A DNA stretch of 64,000 nt. It comes from Oscillatoriaceae cyanobacterium Prado104. GTDB taxonomy: Bacteria; Cyanobacteriota; Cyanobacteriia; Cyanobacteriales; Microcoleaceae. The stretch covers positions 1-64,000 of the forward strand of contig JALOON010000007.1 of assembly GCA_025454405.1 (NCBI GenBank), in the 5' to 3' direction. Below are positions 45,055-53,265 of the stretch, piece after piece (within the stretch, counting starts at the first letter, position 1; each line of letters opens with the position of its first letter). The notes under the pieces are model-generated. The model saw only the letters and a program-made list of their open reading frames with translations, ran no database searches and was not told the DNA's origin. A program made the position numbers and the translations under genes.

Positions 45055-47535
45055 CTAACTAACCCCAGCCACATCCATCACCACATCCATCACCGAACCA
45101 GAATGTTCCACCTTAGCCACATCCAGCATCGTCTTCAAAACCGAATCGGGATTCAAACTAATCGAATCAATTCCCAACTCAACCAAAAACCTGGCAAACT
45201 CAGGATAATCGCTGGGTGCTTGACCGCAAATTCCTATTTTGCGACCGTATTTCTTCGCCGCCTTAATCGCAATTTCAACCATCCGCTTCACAGCTTCATT
45301 GCGTTCGTCAAAGATGTGCGCGACCAAACCAGAATCCCGATCTAATCCTAATGTTAATTGAGTTAGATCGTTAGAGCCGATAGAAAATCCATCAAACACT
45401 TGCGCGAATTCATCAGCAAATATCACGTTGCTTGGCAACTCGCACATTACATAGACTTGCAAGCCATTTTCGCCCTTCACCAAACTGTTTTTCGCCATCT
45501 CGGCAATCACTTTTCGGCCTTCTTCCGGCGTGCGGCAAAATGGCACCATCGGAATTACATTTGTCAAGCCCATTTCATCGCGAACTCGCTTTAATGCCTT
45601 GCATTCCAAAGCAAAAGCATCGCGATAATTCGGATCGTAATAGCGGGAAGCACCGCGCCAGCCGATCATCGGGTTTTCTTCCTTCGGTTCAAACTGTCGG
45701 CCTCCCAAAAGATTGGCGTATTCGTTGCTCTTAAAATCGCTCAATCTGACAATAACAGGATTCGGGTAAAATGCAGCAGCGATCGTCCCGATTCCCCAGG
45801 CTAATTTGTCGGTGAAAAAGTCGGGTTTGTGTTCGTAAAGCGCCGTCATTTCATCAATTTCCCGCTTGACAGCTTCGTTCGCCAATTCATCGTAGCGGAT
45901 CAGTGCCAGCGGGTGCGCTTTAATGTGGTTGGCAATGATAAATTCCAGTCGCGCCAAGCCTACTCCGTCGCAGGGAATTGCTGATAAACCGAATGCTTCC
46001 TCGGGATTGCCGACATTCATTAAAATTTGCGTGCGGGGGCGGGGTAAATTGTCGATCGCGGTTTCTTGAACTTCAAAAGGTACTAAGCCGGCATAAACTT
46101 TGCCTTCCTCTCCTTCGGAACAAGAAACAGTAATTTCTTGTCCGTTTTGCAAAACTCTTGTCGCATCGCCCGTGCCGACAATTGCCGGAATTCCCATTTC
46201 CCGCGCGATAATCGCCGCGTGGCAAGTGCGGCCGCCGGAATTAGTCACGATCGCGCTGGCTTTTTTCATAATTGGTTCCCAGTCCGGATCGGTTTTGTTA
46301 GTAACTAAAACTTCTCCCGCTTGGAAATCTGCAATGTTGTGAACGTCTAAAATTACCCGCGCTTTACCTTGTCCTATCGCTTCGCCAACGGCGCGTCCTT
46401 TAGCCAAAACCGCACTCGATCCTTGCATTTTGTAGTTTCTCAAAACCGTCGCTGATTTTTGAGATTGCACGGTTTCAGGTCTTGCTTGAACGATAAACAG
46501 TTCGTTAGTGATACCATCTTTCGCCCATTCGATGTCCATCGGCGTGTAAATTCCGCGCACTTGAGAATAGTGTTCTTCGATTAATACTGCCCAGCGCGCC
46601 AGTTGCAAAACTTCGTCGTCGTCAATCGCAAATTTGCGCCGTTCGCTGTGCGTAACCGCTACATTCTTGGTGTATTTAGAACCGCCCAGATCGTACACCA
46701 TTTTAATTTCTTTAGTGCCGATTCGCTTGTCCAAGATCGGGCGGAAATCTTGTTTTAATGTTGGTTTAAATACAAAGTATTCGTCGGGATTGACGGCACC
46801 TTGCACGACATTTTCACCCAATCCGTAGGCGGCGGTAACTAATACGGCATTTTTGAAACCGGTTTCAGTATCGATGCTGAACATAACGCCGGAAGATGAT
46901 AAATCCGATCGCACCATTTTTTGGACGCCGACTGAAAGCGCTACTTCAAAGTGGTCGAATCCTTTGAGTTGGCGGTAAGAAATCGCCCTGTCGGTGAAGG
47001 TGGAAGCAAAGCATTTGTGACAGCATTCGAGGACGCCGGTGCAGGTGTGAACGTTGAGATAGGTTTCCTGCTGTCCCGCAAAACTCGCATCCGGCAAGTC
47101 TTCAGCGGTAGCAGACGATCGCACCGCTACATCAGTGCTATCGCCGTAGACATCGCATAATTTATCGTAAGCTTGGGCGATCGCGGTTTGCAAGTCTCGC
47201 GGAAACGGCGTATCGAGAATCAGCGCCCGCGCTTCCCTGCCTTTTTGGCGCAAGTTGGTGACATCTGTTACGTCTAAATCGGCAAAAAGTTCGCGCAATT
47301 TAGCTTCTAACCCCGCAGATTCGATGAAGTAGCGGTAAGCGTAGGCTGTGGTGGCAAATCCGTTGGGAACGCTGACGCCTTTGGGGGTTAACTGCTGGAT
47401 CATCTCTCCCAAAGAAGCGTTTTTGCCGCCGACTAAAGGGATGTCGGCGATGCCAACTTCATCAAACCACAATACTAAAGCTTTGTCTTTGGGAATTAGA
47501 AGCTGTTGTTCTTGGATTCTTAATAATTCTGCCAT
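45055..47535 (-). CDS. ppsA: Phosphoenolpyruvate synthase
   Basis: This cytoplasmic enzyme converts pyruvate and ATP to phosphoenolpyruvate, AMP and phosphate, a gluconeogenic step. In the N-terminal ATP-grasp domain, GGKNASLGEM (about 37-46), VAVRSSATAEDLPDASFAGQQET and YGLGENVVQG are present. The swivelling phosphohistidine domain has GGRTCHAAIIAREMGIPA with H439. The C-terminal PEP/pyruvate domain has GVGLARLEF, MVPFCRT, MCELPSN, GSNDLTQLTLGLDRDSG and the catalytic cysteine in IGICGQAPSDYPEFA. The 826 aa fit the family (about 800). It stands alone and is divergent from an HxlR regulator, which might control it. Confidence 0.97.
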   Translation of the reverse strand: MAELLRIQEQQLLIPKDKALVLWFDEVGIADIPLVGGKNASLGEMIQQLTPKGVSVPNGFATTAYAYRYFIESAGLEAKLRELFADLDVTDVTNLRQKGREARALILDTPFPRDLQTAIAQAYDKLCDVYGDSTDVAVRSSATAEDLPDASFAGQQETYLNVHTCTGVLECCHKCFASTFTDRAISYRQLKGFDHFEVALSVGVQKMVRSDLSSSGVMFSIDTETGFKNAVLVTAAYGLGENVVQGAVNPDEYFVFKPTLKQDFRPILDKRIGTKEIKMVYDLGGSKYTKNVAVTHSERRKFAIDDDEVLQLARWAVLIEEHYSQVRGIYTPMDIEWAKDGITNELFIVQARPETVQSQKSATVLRNYKMQGSSAVLAKGRAVGEAIGQGKARVILDVHNIADFQAGEVLVTNKTDPDWEPIMKKASAIVTNSGGRTCHAAIIAREMGIPAIVGTGDATRVLQNGQEITVSCSEGEEGKVYAGLVPFEVQETAIDNLPRPRTQILMNVGNPEEAFGLSAIPCDGVGLARLEFIIANHIKAHPLALIRYDELANEAVKREIDEMTALYEHKPDFFTDKLAWGIGTIAAAFYPNPVIVRLSDFKSNEYANLLGGRQFEPKEENPMIGWRGASRYYDPNYRDAFALECKALKRVRDEMGLTNVIPMVPFCRTPEEGRKVIAEMAKNSLVKGENGLQVYVMCELPSNVIFADEFAQVFDGFSIGSNDLTQLTLGLDRDSGLVAHIFDERNEAVKRMVEIAIKAAKKYGRKIGICGQAPSDYPEFARFLVELGIDSISLNPDSVLKTMLDVAKVEHSGSVMDVVMDVAGVS

Positions 47536-47974
47536 TGTTTTTTTCCTCTAAGCTTCAGCTATGTTCGGTCAACTTGCTGCTGAGGTTATCTGTGTATTTT
47601 TGTTGAGATTTTTCTCAAAACATCAAAAACTATTGACTTAAGCGTCGCAAGTTATTAACTGTGCTGTGGCGCAGAATTATTAAAACTAATAATTGACCTT
47701 GACAGCTAACTTTTGCAATGCTAAGCAAAATTACTTTGATGGCAATAATCTCGATCCCCAGCTAGTAAAAGTAAATTCAAGAAGTGTTTGCGCGTCTTTT
47801 ATCGTGACAACCGATCTAAAAAATATGTAGTTGTCTCTATTTACAGAGTATAACTTTCTCGTAAAAAAACAAGATAGGTGCGGGAATTTCCCTTAGTTAC
47901 CAAAAGTAAAAAAATCGCAGCAGCGGGATTGTGGGAGTTATAATTAAAGAAACAGAATTATAAAGATTTAAAAA
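47536..47974. promoter_or_regulatory. Divergent promoter region of ppsA and the HxlR gene
   Basis: This 439-bp AT-rich spacer separates the two divergent starts. I could not pick out promoter boxes with confidence; no tandem repeat or gene is visible. Its position makes it the likely site of HxlR autoregulation, by inference from gene order. Confidence 0.4.
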
Positions 47975-48346
47975 ATGAAAATAAAGCATACTTGTACAGC
48001 ACCGAATTTAGAGCCGTTGGCGGCAGCCTGCTGCGAGGATACCTGCGCGATCGAGTTCGTGTTGGAACTGCTGGCGAATAAATGGTCGGTGTCAATCGTC
48101 CGGGAACTGTTCCGGGGTTCGAGGCGCACGCACCAGTTGTTAGAAGCTTTGCCGGGGATTAGCTCGAAAACTCTCACTGCGAGGCTTAGGGAGTTAGAAA
48201 TGCACGGTTTGGTAAACCGCAAGGTGTATGCGGAAATTCCGCCCCGCGTGGAATATTCGCTGACGGAAAAAGGGCGAGAACTTCAAGGGGCGATCGCGGT
48301 TTTGAAGCAGTTGGGGGAAAAATGGCTGCGCCAAGAAGCTTGTTGA
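47975..48346 (+). CDS. HxlR-family winged-helix regulator with cysteine-rich N-terminus
   Basis: This is a DNA-binding regulator of 123 aa. The HxlR core is LLANKWSVSIVRELFRGSRRTHQLLEALPGISSKTLTARLRELEMHGLVNRKVYAEIPPRVEYSLTEKG when read in sequence (residues 33-100); its marks are NKWS, the ISSKTLTARLREL recognition helix and the VEYSLTEKG wing. Cysteines at 7, 19, 20, 24 and 123 are unusual in number and could sense redox or bind metal. Several HxlR proteins respond to aldehydes or oxidants via cysteine. It diverges from ppsA. The next gene (WD40-like) starts about 150 bp downstream with its own ribosome binding site. Confidence 0.9.
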   Translation: MKIKHTCTAPNLEPLAAACCEDTCAIEFVLELLANKWSVSIVRELFRGSRRTHQLLEALPGISSKTLTARLRELEMHGLVNRKVYAEIPPRVEYSLTEKGRELQGAIAVLKQLGEKWLRQEAC

Positions 48347-48493
48347 TGTGAGAGGTTCGATTTGCGAGTGTCGATCGGGAGCGATGGATTTGAGATTTTT
48401 TACTCGTTTTAGCGATTATCAGTTGTATGTCAACAACTGGACCCTAGAAGGACGGGGGTGGAGTCCTTCGCTACGCTACGCCCAGGAGTTTCG

Positions 48494-49690
48494 ATGAACT
48501 CAATTAAAAGTCAAATCAGCAAGATTGTTCTGTCTGCCGTCGCGATCGCGGTTTGGGCGGGCATTATCTATGGCATGGGCTATGGCATCAACCAATTGGG
48601 AGGATTCTTTTTTCGGGATGAGTCTGTGTTTTGTCGCAAGGAGAAATTGAACGATCTAGCGGTGACTGCTGATGGCAAAACCTTAATCACTGGGGGGAAA
48701 CAAATCCGAATTTGGGACATTGCCACCAGACAAAAACTGTACGACAGCGCTACAGTTCGCAATACAGCGGAAAAAATTGTCGGACTGGCACCTGCCGCGA
48801 TTGATGCCCTGACGATTGCGCCTGATGGGCGGACGTTTATTAGCGCTACAAGTTCGCCAGGAGCGATCGAAAACCAGGGGACGCATGAAATTCAGATTTG
48901 GGATTTGGCAAGCCGCCAACCAATTCGTACCCTCAAAGAACATTGGGCTCGGGTGCGGTTTCTAGCCGTTAGTCCAGACAGTCAAACCCTGATCGGCCAA
49001 GATTTTAGGGGTGTAATTCTGTTCTGGAATTTAGCGACGGGGCAAGTGAAGAAAGTCCTACACGCGCAGGGGCAGCAACGTTTCTCCATGCCGGTCAGTC
49101 CCGATGGTAAAGTGTTTGCCAGTACAGACGGTGATGGCACTATAACCCTGTGGGATATGGCAACGGGCAATGCAGTCGGCAAGCTAAAGGCCGATCCCAG
49201 CCATACTCCGCTGGCAATTAGTGCGGGCAATAGAACCTTGTTAATCCAAAATGCGGGGGATGTCAAGCGGTTCAGAGATATTGCTACTGGGGCAGAATTA
49301 CAAACCATCAAAGGCAGCTACATCGAATCTGACTTTGCGGTAAGCCCAGATGGCAAACAGGTGTTAATTGCGACTGATGCAGGCATCCAACTCTACAACA
49401 TGACCTCAGGCGCACCACTGCAAACCTTAAACACCAACAAGTTCGATCTCGGGAGTTCGATCTCGATCGTGCCGGATGGTTCGTCGTTCATTACCAACAT
49501 TAAAGGCAAAGACACCCTTTGGGATTTAGCAACGGGGGCAAAGATCCATCAGTTTGAAGGCTCATTAGGTTGGGGAACTCGTGCGTTTGCAGCAGGTCAA
49601 ATTCTGGTTGTCGGCGATCGCAACGGCAATGACATCACCCTGTGGGACTTGCGGACGGGGAAACGGATCTACAAATTTTGCAACCAGTGA
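48494..49690 (+). CDS. Membrane-anchored WD40-like beta-propeller protein
   Basis: An N-terminal membrane helix (IVLSAVAIAVWAGIIYGMGYG, about residues 10-30) is followed by WD40-type blades with IWDIATR, IWDLASR, FWNLATG, LWDMATG, LYNMTSG, LWDLATG and LWDLRTG, about seven or eight in all, so the protein forms a propeller outside the inner membrane or in the periplasm. The usual DGKTL/SPDG turn motif precedes most blades. The start at 48494 is supported by AGGAG at 48484-48488; a GTG at 48458 would add 12 residues without such a site. No enzyme domain is attached, and the partner is unknown. The 398 aa fit one closed propeller. Confidence 0.85.
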   Translation: MNSIKSQISKIVLSAVAIAVWAGIIYGMGYGINQLGGFFFRDESVFCRKEKLNDLAVTADGKTLITGGKQIRIWDIATRQKLYDSATVRNTAEKIVGLAPAAIDALTIAPDGRTFISATSSPGAIENQGTHEIQIWDLASRQPIRTLKEHWARVRFLAVSPDSQTLIGQDFRGVILFWNLATGQVKKVLHAQGQQRFSMPVSPDGKVFASTDGDGTITLWDMATGNAVGKLKADPSHTPLAISAGNRTLLIQNAGDVKRFRDIATGAELQTIKGSYIESDFAVSPDGKQVLIATDAGIQLYNMTSGAPLQTLNTNKFDLGSSISIVPDGSSFITNIKGKDTLWDLATGAKIHQFEGSLGWGTRAFAAGQILVVGDRNGNDITLWDLRTGKRIYKFCNQ

Positions 49691-49748
49691 ATCCTTTGAG
49701 ATTGTACAGTTTCAAACCGTTAACCGACATTTAGTTGGAGAGGGGACT

Positions 49749-51353
49749 TCACAGATTCACTCCCAAAACTTTTAATAGCAGTTGTTGCTCTTTAAAGCCG
49801 ACTTGCAAGCGGCCGCTCTCAATATCGCGCACCCAACTTTGACTTTTGCCAACATGAACGGCTAAATCTCTCTGGCTTAATTGCAAACTTTTTCTCGCAG
49901 TCACGATCTGCTGGCCCGAAAGCGCCGATCGCTGTCTGGGCCCGGTTTTGCGTTGGGATTTACGCAATTTTTGGGAACCTGCTGGAGTCGATCGGGCTTC
50001 CCACCCTTCAGGCAGATCGAAACGCGACAGTCTTGCTTGCATCAGGCGATTCCACTTATCGCGCGGTGCTGCGTCAGTCAGGCGAGTGTCGTTGCTGCCG
50101 TCGGAAATCCAAAAATCCAGTGCCTCGTCGGCATCATCGGGCAAGTCGGCCAGCTTAGCCCACAGGGGTTGAATGTCGGGCCCGTAGGTGGCAGGATCGA
50201 AAATCGGTTTGAGTCCGTAGCGATCGAGCACTTCCAAATCGCTCTCGAACGATCGCAGCAATCGCTTCCGATCCTCTCGCTGGGTGGATGCTTTGAGCAA
50301 CCTTTGTTCTCCGTAAGCAATCCGCATCAATGTCTGCACCGCGATCCGCTGTTCGATGCCCATGCGAGTTTTGAATAACAGCCACAGCATGATCCGTGCT
50401 GCCCCTTCATGCTGCTGCCAGAGACTCATCACATTCGTTAACAGAGATTTTGGTAACGTGCCGTATTGATAAAACGCCGTTCCTTCTTTAGCAGCTTCCC
50501 GATTGAGGAAGAATTGCGCCCACTCTCCGGCTTTGATGGTAAAAGTCAATCCTGTCAGGTGCTTGCACCCCAGACTGTCTTCCTGAAAGTGATGCTGAGT
50601 TTCGACAAGAAGCCACAGGTGGCTTTGAGGAATCCCGATCTTTCTGAAGCGCCCCTGAGGCGACCAGTCAACAGTCACTAACAATTTGCAGGGTTGTTCT
50701 GCAAGGTCTTTGATTAAGGTTAGTTTGGCTAGTTTGCTGAGGTCTTTGCGCTTGTCTAAACCCAAATAGCTGGAAATTTCGCGATCGCTCACAGTAAAAG
50801 TCTGTTCCCAAGGGCGTTCCAAGGATGTTGCATAAGCTGCGTACATCAGGTGCAGGCAGGCCGCCCGCAGATCCCAAGAGGCGATCGACTTTTGAACTGC
50901 CTCTGCTTCCACAACCACTGCTGCATCGGGAGTGCATTTATCTGCAATGCAAACCGTCACCTCTCCCTTGCCACCGCTGACCCGCCGTCGGTGGCAGAGA
51001 TTCCCAGATTCATCGGGCTGCCAGGGCAAAGATTGCCGCTGTGCTAGTACGTTGCAAGCTTCCCAGACCACAATTGCCGAAGCAAAGGAATTCGTCTTGC
51101 CATTGGCGAATAGCTTGGGGCTCGTGCTGACTTTGGCATCGATCTTGCATCGACCTTTCTTTGCCTGCCACGGCACTGGAGCATCGTTCAAACACATCGA
51201 AGCACATAAAGGTTGTTCGTAAAATCCCTCACAGTTATTGCACAACATTGGATCGATCCAAAGATCTTTACCTTCCTGTTTGATTGCTCCCGTAGGACAC
51301 AACGGTAAGCAGTCATTACACTGATTGCAAGCGCCTGTAATAGTATAAGTCAT
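49749..51353 (-). CDS. PatB/CnfR-type regulator, copy 1 (ferredoxin domain + HTH)
   Basis: This 534-aa protein has the architecture of PatB (Anabaena) and CnfR (Leptolyngbya), which activate nitrogen-fixation genes under low oxygen. The N-terminus holds two 4Fe-4S cysteine sets: C9, C12, C15, C19 (CNQCNDCLPLCP) and C38, C41, C50, C54. A long helical middle domain follows. The C-terminal Xre-type HTH (about 478-534) reads LSGQQIVTARKSLQLSQRDLA, then VGKSQSWVRDIESG. The iron-sulfur clusters would sense oxygen. There are no nif genes in the window, so the target may be elsewhere or different. A second copy lies at 53266-54885. The last ~190 residues of the two copies are almost identical, the first ~340 more divergent. 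Confidence 0.85.
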   Translation of the reverse strand: MTYTITGACNQCNDCLPLCPTGAIKQEGKDLWIDPMLCNNCEGFYEQPLCASMCLNDAPVPWQAKKGRCKIDAKVSTSPKLFANGKTNSFASAIVVWEACNVLAQRQSLPWQPDESGNLCHRRRVSGGKGEVTVCIADKCTPDAAVVVEAEAVQKSIASWDLRAACLHLMYAAYATSLERPWEQTFTVSDREISSYLGLDKRKDLSKLAKLTLIKDLAEQPCKLLVTVDWSPQGRFRKIGIPQSHLWLLVETQHHFQEDSLGCKHLTGLTFTIKAGEWAQFFLNREAAKEGTAFYQYGTLPKSLLTNVMSLWQQHEGAARIMLWLLFKTRMGIEQRIAVQTLMRIAYGEQRLLKASTQREDRKRLLRSFESDLEVLDRYGLKPIFDPATYGPDIQPLWAKLADLPDDADEALDFWISDGSNDTRLTDAAPRDKWNRLMQARLSRFDLPEGWEARSTPAGSQKLRKSQRKTGPRQRSALSGQQIVTARKSLQLSQRDLAVHVGKSQSWVRDIESGRLQVGFKEQQLLLKVLGVNL

Positions 51354-51816
51354 GGTTTTTTGTGATGACCCAGAATTAATAACGAACTTAAAATCTCAAT
51401 TTTTTTTGTCTCTATCCAGCCTTAAATTAGGTATAAGTATTTCTGCGGGCAGGCATTAACTAAATTTATAACCGACAATATTTCTGCCCTAAAGTTTTTG
51501 ACTGATTAACTGCGACCGTTACGCCATAATCACTTTAAGACTTATTAGTCTTAGTTAATTTTTTTTCGATTTCTTTCTAGCGTTGTTTTATCTTGACTCC
51601 ACTATTGTATTTGTAATTAAATAAACTTTCTGTTCAACGATAACATTCAAAGAATGTCTTAACAATTTAAAATCGCAGATGAATCGCCTGGTAAATCAAT
51701 GTTTGTTTTTTAAAAAAAACAACTTTTATTAATATTTATCTAGAAGTTTGAGTTTATTTTAACTCCTCGCGACATAGATTGCTCTACTTAACAGAAACTT
51801 AAGTTTTTGTTCAAAA
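51354..51816. other. AT-rich upstream region of regulator copy 1
   Basis: About 460 bp of AT-rich sequence separates the start of regulator copy 1 from the conserved block at 51817. It presumably contains the regulator's own promoter. I saw no gene and no repeat family here. Confidence 0.4.
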
Positions 51817-52005
51817 TGCTAGCCCCCTTACCCGTAAACACTCATTTCCTCCTCAGGCAATACTCATACCCAGCCCCTCAACTCGTACCTAAACTCTATG
51901 CAGGCAATAGTTTGAGCGACTGAGTACATTACTCTTCATCTGTCTGGCGAGTTTTTTTGGGAATGAAACCAGTTTTTTGACCCAAAGGGCTCTGATATAA
52001 GCAAA
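51817..52005 (+). promoter_or_regulatory. Conserved upstream block, copy A (before parB)
   Basis: This ~180-bp non-coding stretch aligns with 55314-55501. Shared parts in order are CCC..ACCCGTAAACACTCA (copy B has ACCCGCAAACACTCA), CAGGCA, TGAGTACAT (51921-51929), CTGGCGA (51944-51950) and TCTGATATAAGCAAA (51991-52005). Block spacings agree within 5 bp. Each copy lies about 440-470 bp upstream of a PatB/CnfR paralogue and on the 5' side of a divergent gene. It is likely a regulatory region; a small RNA is an alternative. Confidence 0.7.
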
Positions 52006-52139
52006 GAAGCTACTCGATCTATTTTCTTAATTCAACAACAGGTAATTGCTGAGGCAATCATCTCACAACCTAGCAACATCGTCCTTGAGTGAGTAAGTCG
52101 AGCTAATTAAGTTTTGTCGGCATACTGGAGGCAGTAGTA

Positions 52140-53018
52140 GTGCAATCCCATATTCGAGAAACTACGAATGTTGCTGAATGGGTTTCATTAATGTCTATCA
52201 AGACTGGCAAACAGTCGCGTCATTACTTTGACCCAGAAAAGCTAGAACAGTTGGTGCGATCGATCGCGCAACACGGAATTTTGGAACCGTTGCTGGTGCG
52301 TCCTTTGAACGCCAACGAATACGAACTGGTGGCCGGTGAAAGACGTTTTCGGGCTGCTCTCAAACTCGGTCTGCCTCAGGTGCCCGTTATAATTCGGCAC
52401 ATGAATGATGAAGAAGCGATTCAATTAAATTTAATTGAAAATTTGCAGCGCGAAGATCTAAATCCTATTGAAGAAACAGAGGGAGTTTTGCAACTTCTGG
52501 CTTTCAGGTTGCAGATGTCGCCAGAGGCAATTCCGACCTTGCTATATCAAATGAAAAATACTGCTGACAAGGAGGCTGAGACCAAGAATAACATTATTCC
52601 TAATTCCAGGTTCGATCGAGAGCAAGAGATCCAGTCGATTTTTCAAGACTTAGGGCTGATGAGTTGGCTTTCGTTTACTTGCAATCGGCTGCCTTTGCTT
52701 AACTTGCCTCGCGAGATTTTGGATGCGATTCGCACGGGCAAGATTGCTTATACTAAAGCTTTGGCAATCGCTCGCATCAAAGATGAAACCCAACGTCAAA
52801 ATCTGCTCGATCGAGCCATTGCAGAAAACCTGTCTCTGAGTCAAATTCGATCGCGCATCAAAGCCATCAAACCACAGGCAGAACCTCAATCTCCAGAAGT
52901 TCTGCTAACAAACCTTCACCGACGGCTGCTGAAGACTAAATTATGGGAAGATTCCCAGCGCTGGACGCAAGCCCAGGCGCTGCTTGCTCAACTAGAAGCC
53001 TTGTTGGACAGAGAATGA
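52140..53018 (+). CDS. Orphan ParB-family DNA-binding protein
   Basis: This ParB/Spo0J-like protein has 292 aa. The N-terminal ParB domain has QSRHYFDPEKLEQLVRSIAQHGILEPLLVRP, with GERRFRAALKLG (the CTP-binding arginine patch) and EEAIQLNLIENLQREDLNPIEET. An HTH-like central part (LLNLPREILDAIRTGKIAYTKALAIA) follows. The dimer domain is short. GTG is the start, with GGAGG at 52127-52131 eight bases upstream. No ParA is adjacent, and I noticed no parS-like site, so it may be a transcriptional regulator rather than a partition protein. It is sandwiched between two PatB/CnfR paralogues and preceded by conserved block A. An unusual polar insertion (NTADKEAETKNNIIPNS) splits the ParB core from the HTH region. 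Confidence 0.9.
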   Translation: MQSHIRETTNVAEWVSLMSIKTGKQSRHYFDPEKLEQLVRSIAQHGILEPLLVRPLNANEYELVAGERRFRAALKLGLPQVPVIIRHMNDEEAIQLNLIENLQREDLNPIEETEGVLQLLAFRLQMSPEAIPTLLYQMKNTADKEAETKNNIIPNSRFDREQEIQSIFQDLGLMSWLSFTCNRLPLLNLPREILDAIRTGKIAYTKALAIARIKDETQRQNLLDRAIAENLSLSQIRSRIKAIKPQAEPQSPEVLLTNLHRRLLKTKLWEDSQRWTQAQALLAQLEALLDRE

Positions 53019-53265
53019 GAGGGGGGGAGGGGAAGTTCTGAGTTTTAAGTTTTGAGTTTTAAGTTTTGAGCGCGTGAATTTTGAACTGTCTTTAACTCAA
53101 AACTCAAAATTCACAACCCAAAACTCCCTCTTCAACTCAAAACTCCCTCTTCAACTCAAAACTCAAAACTCAAAACTCCCTCTTCAACTCAAAACTCAAA
53201 ACTCAAAACTCAAAACTCCCTCTTCAACTCAAAACTCAAAACTCCTTACCAACTATCAACTATCT
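53019..53265. repeat. AACTCAAAACTCAAAACTC heptamer field between convergent genes
   Basis: From 53037 to 53250 the spacer is built from CTCAAAA/TTTTGAG units in several blocks, with a CTCCCTCTTCAA separator repeated five times. It lies between the 3' ends of parB and regulator copy 2. Confidence 0.85.
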
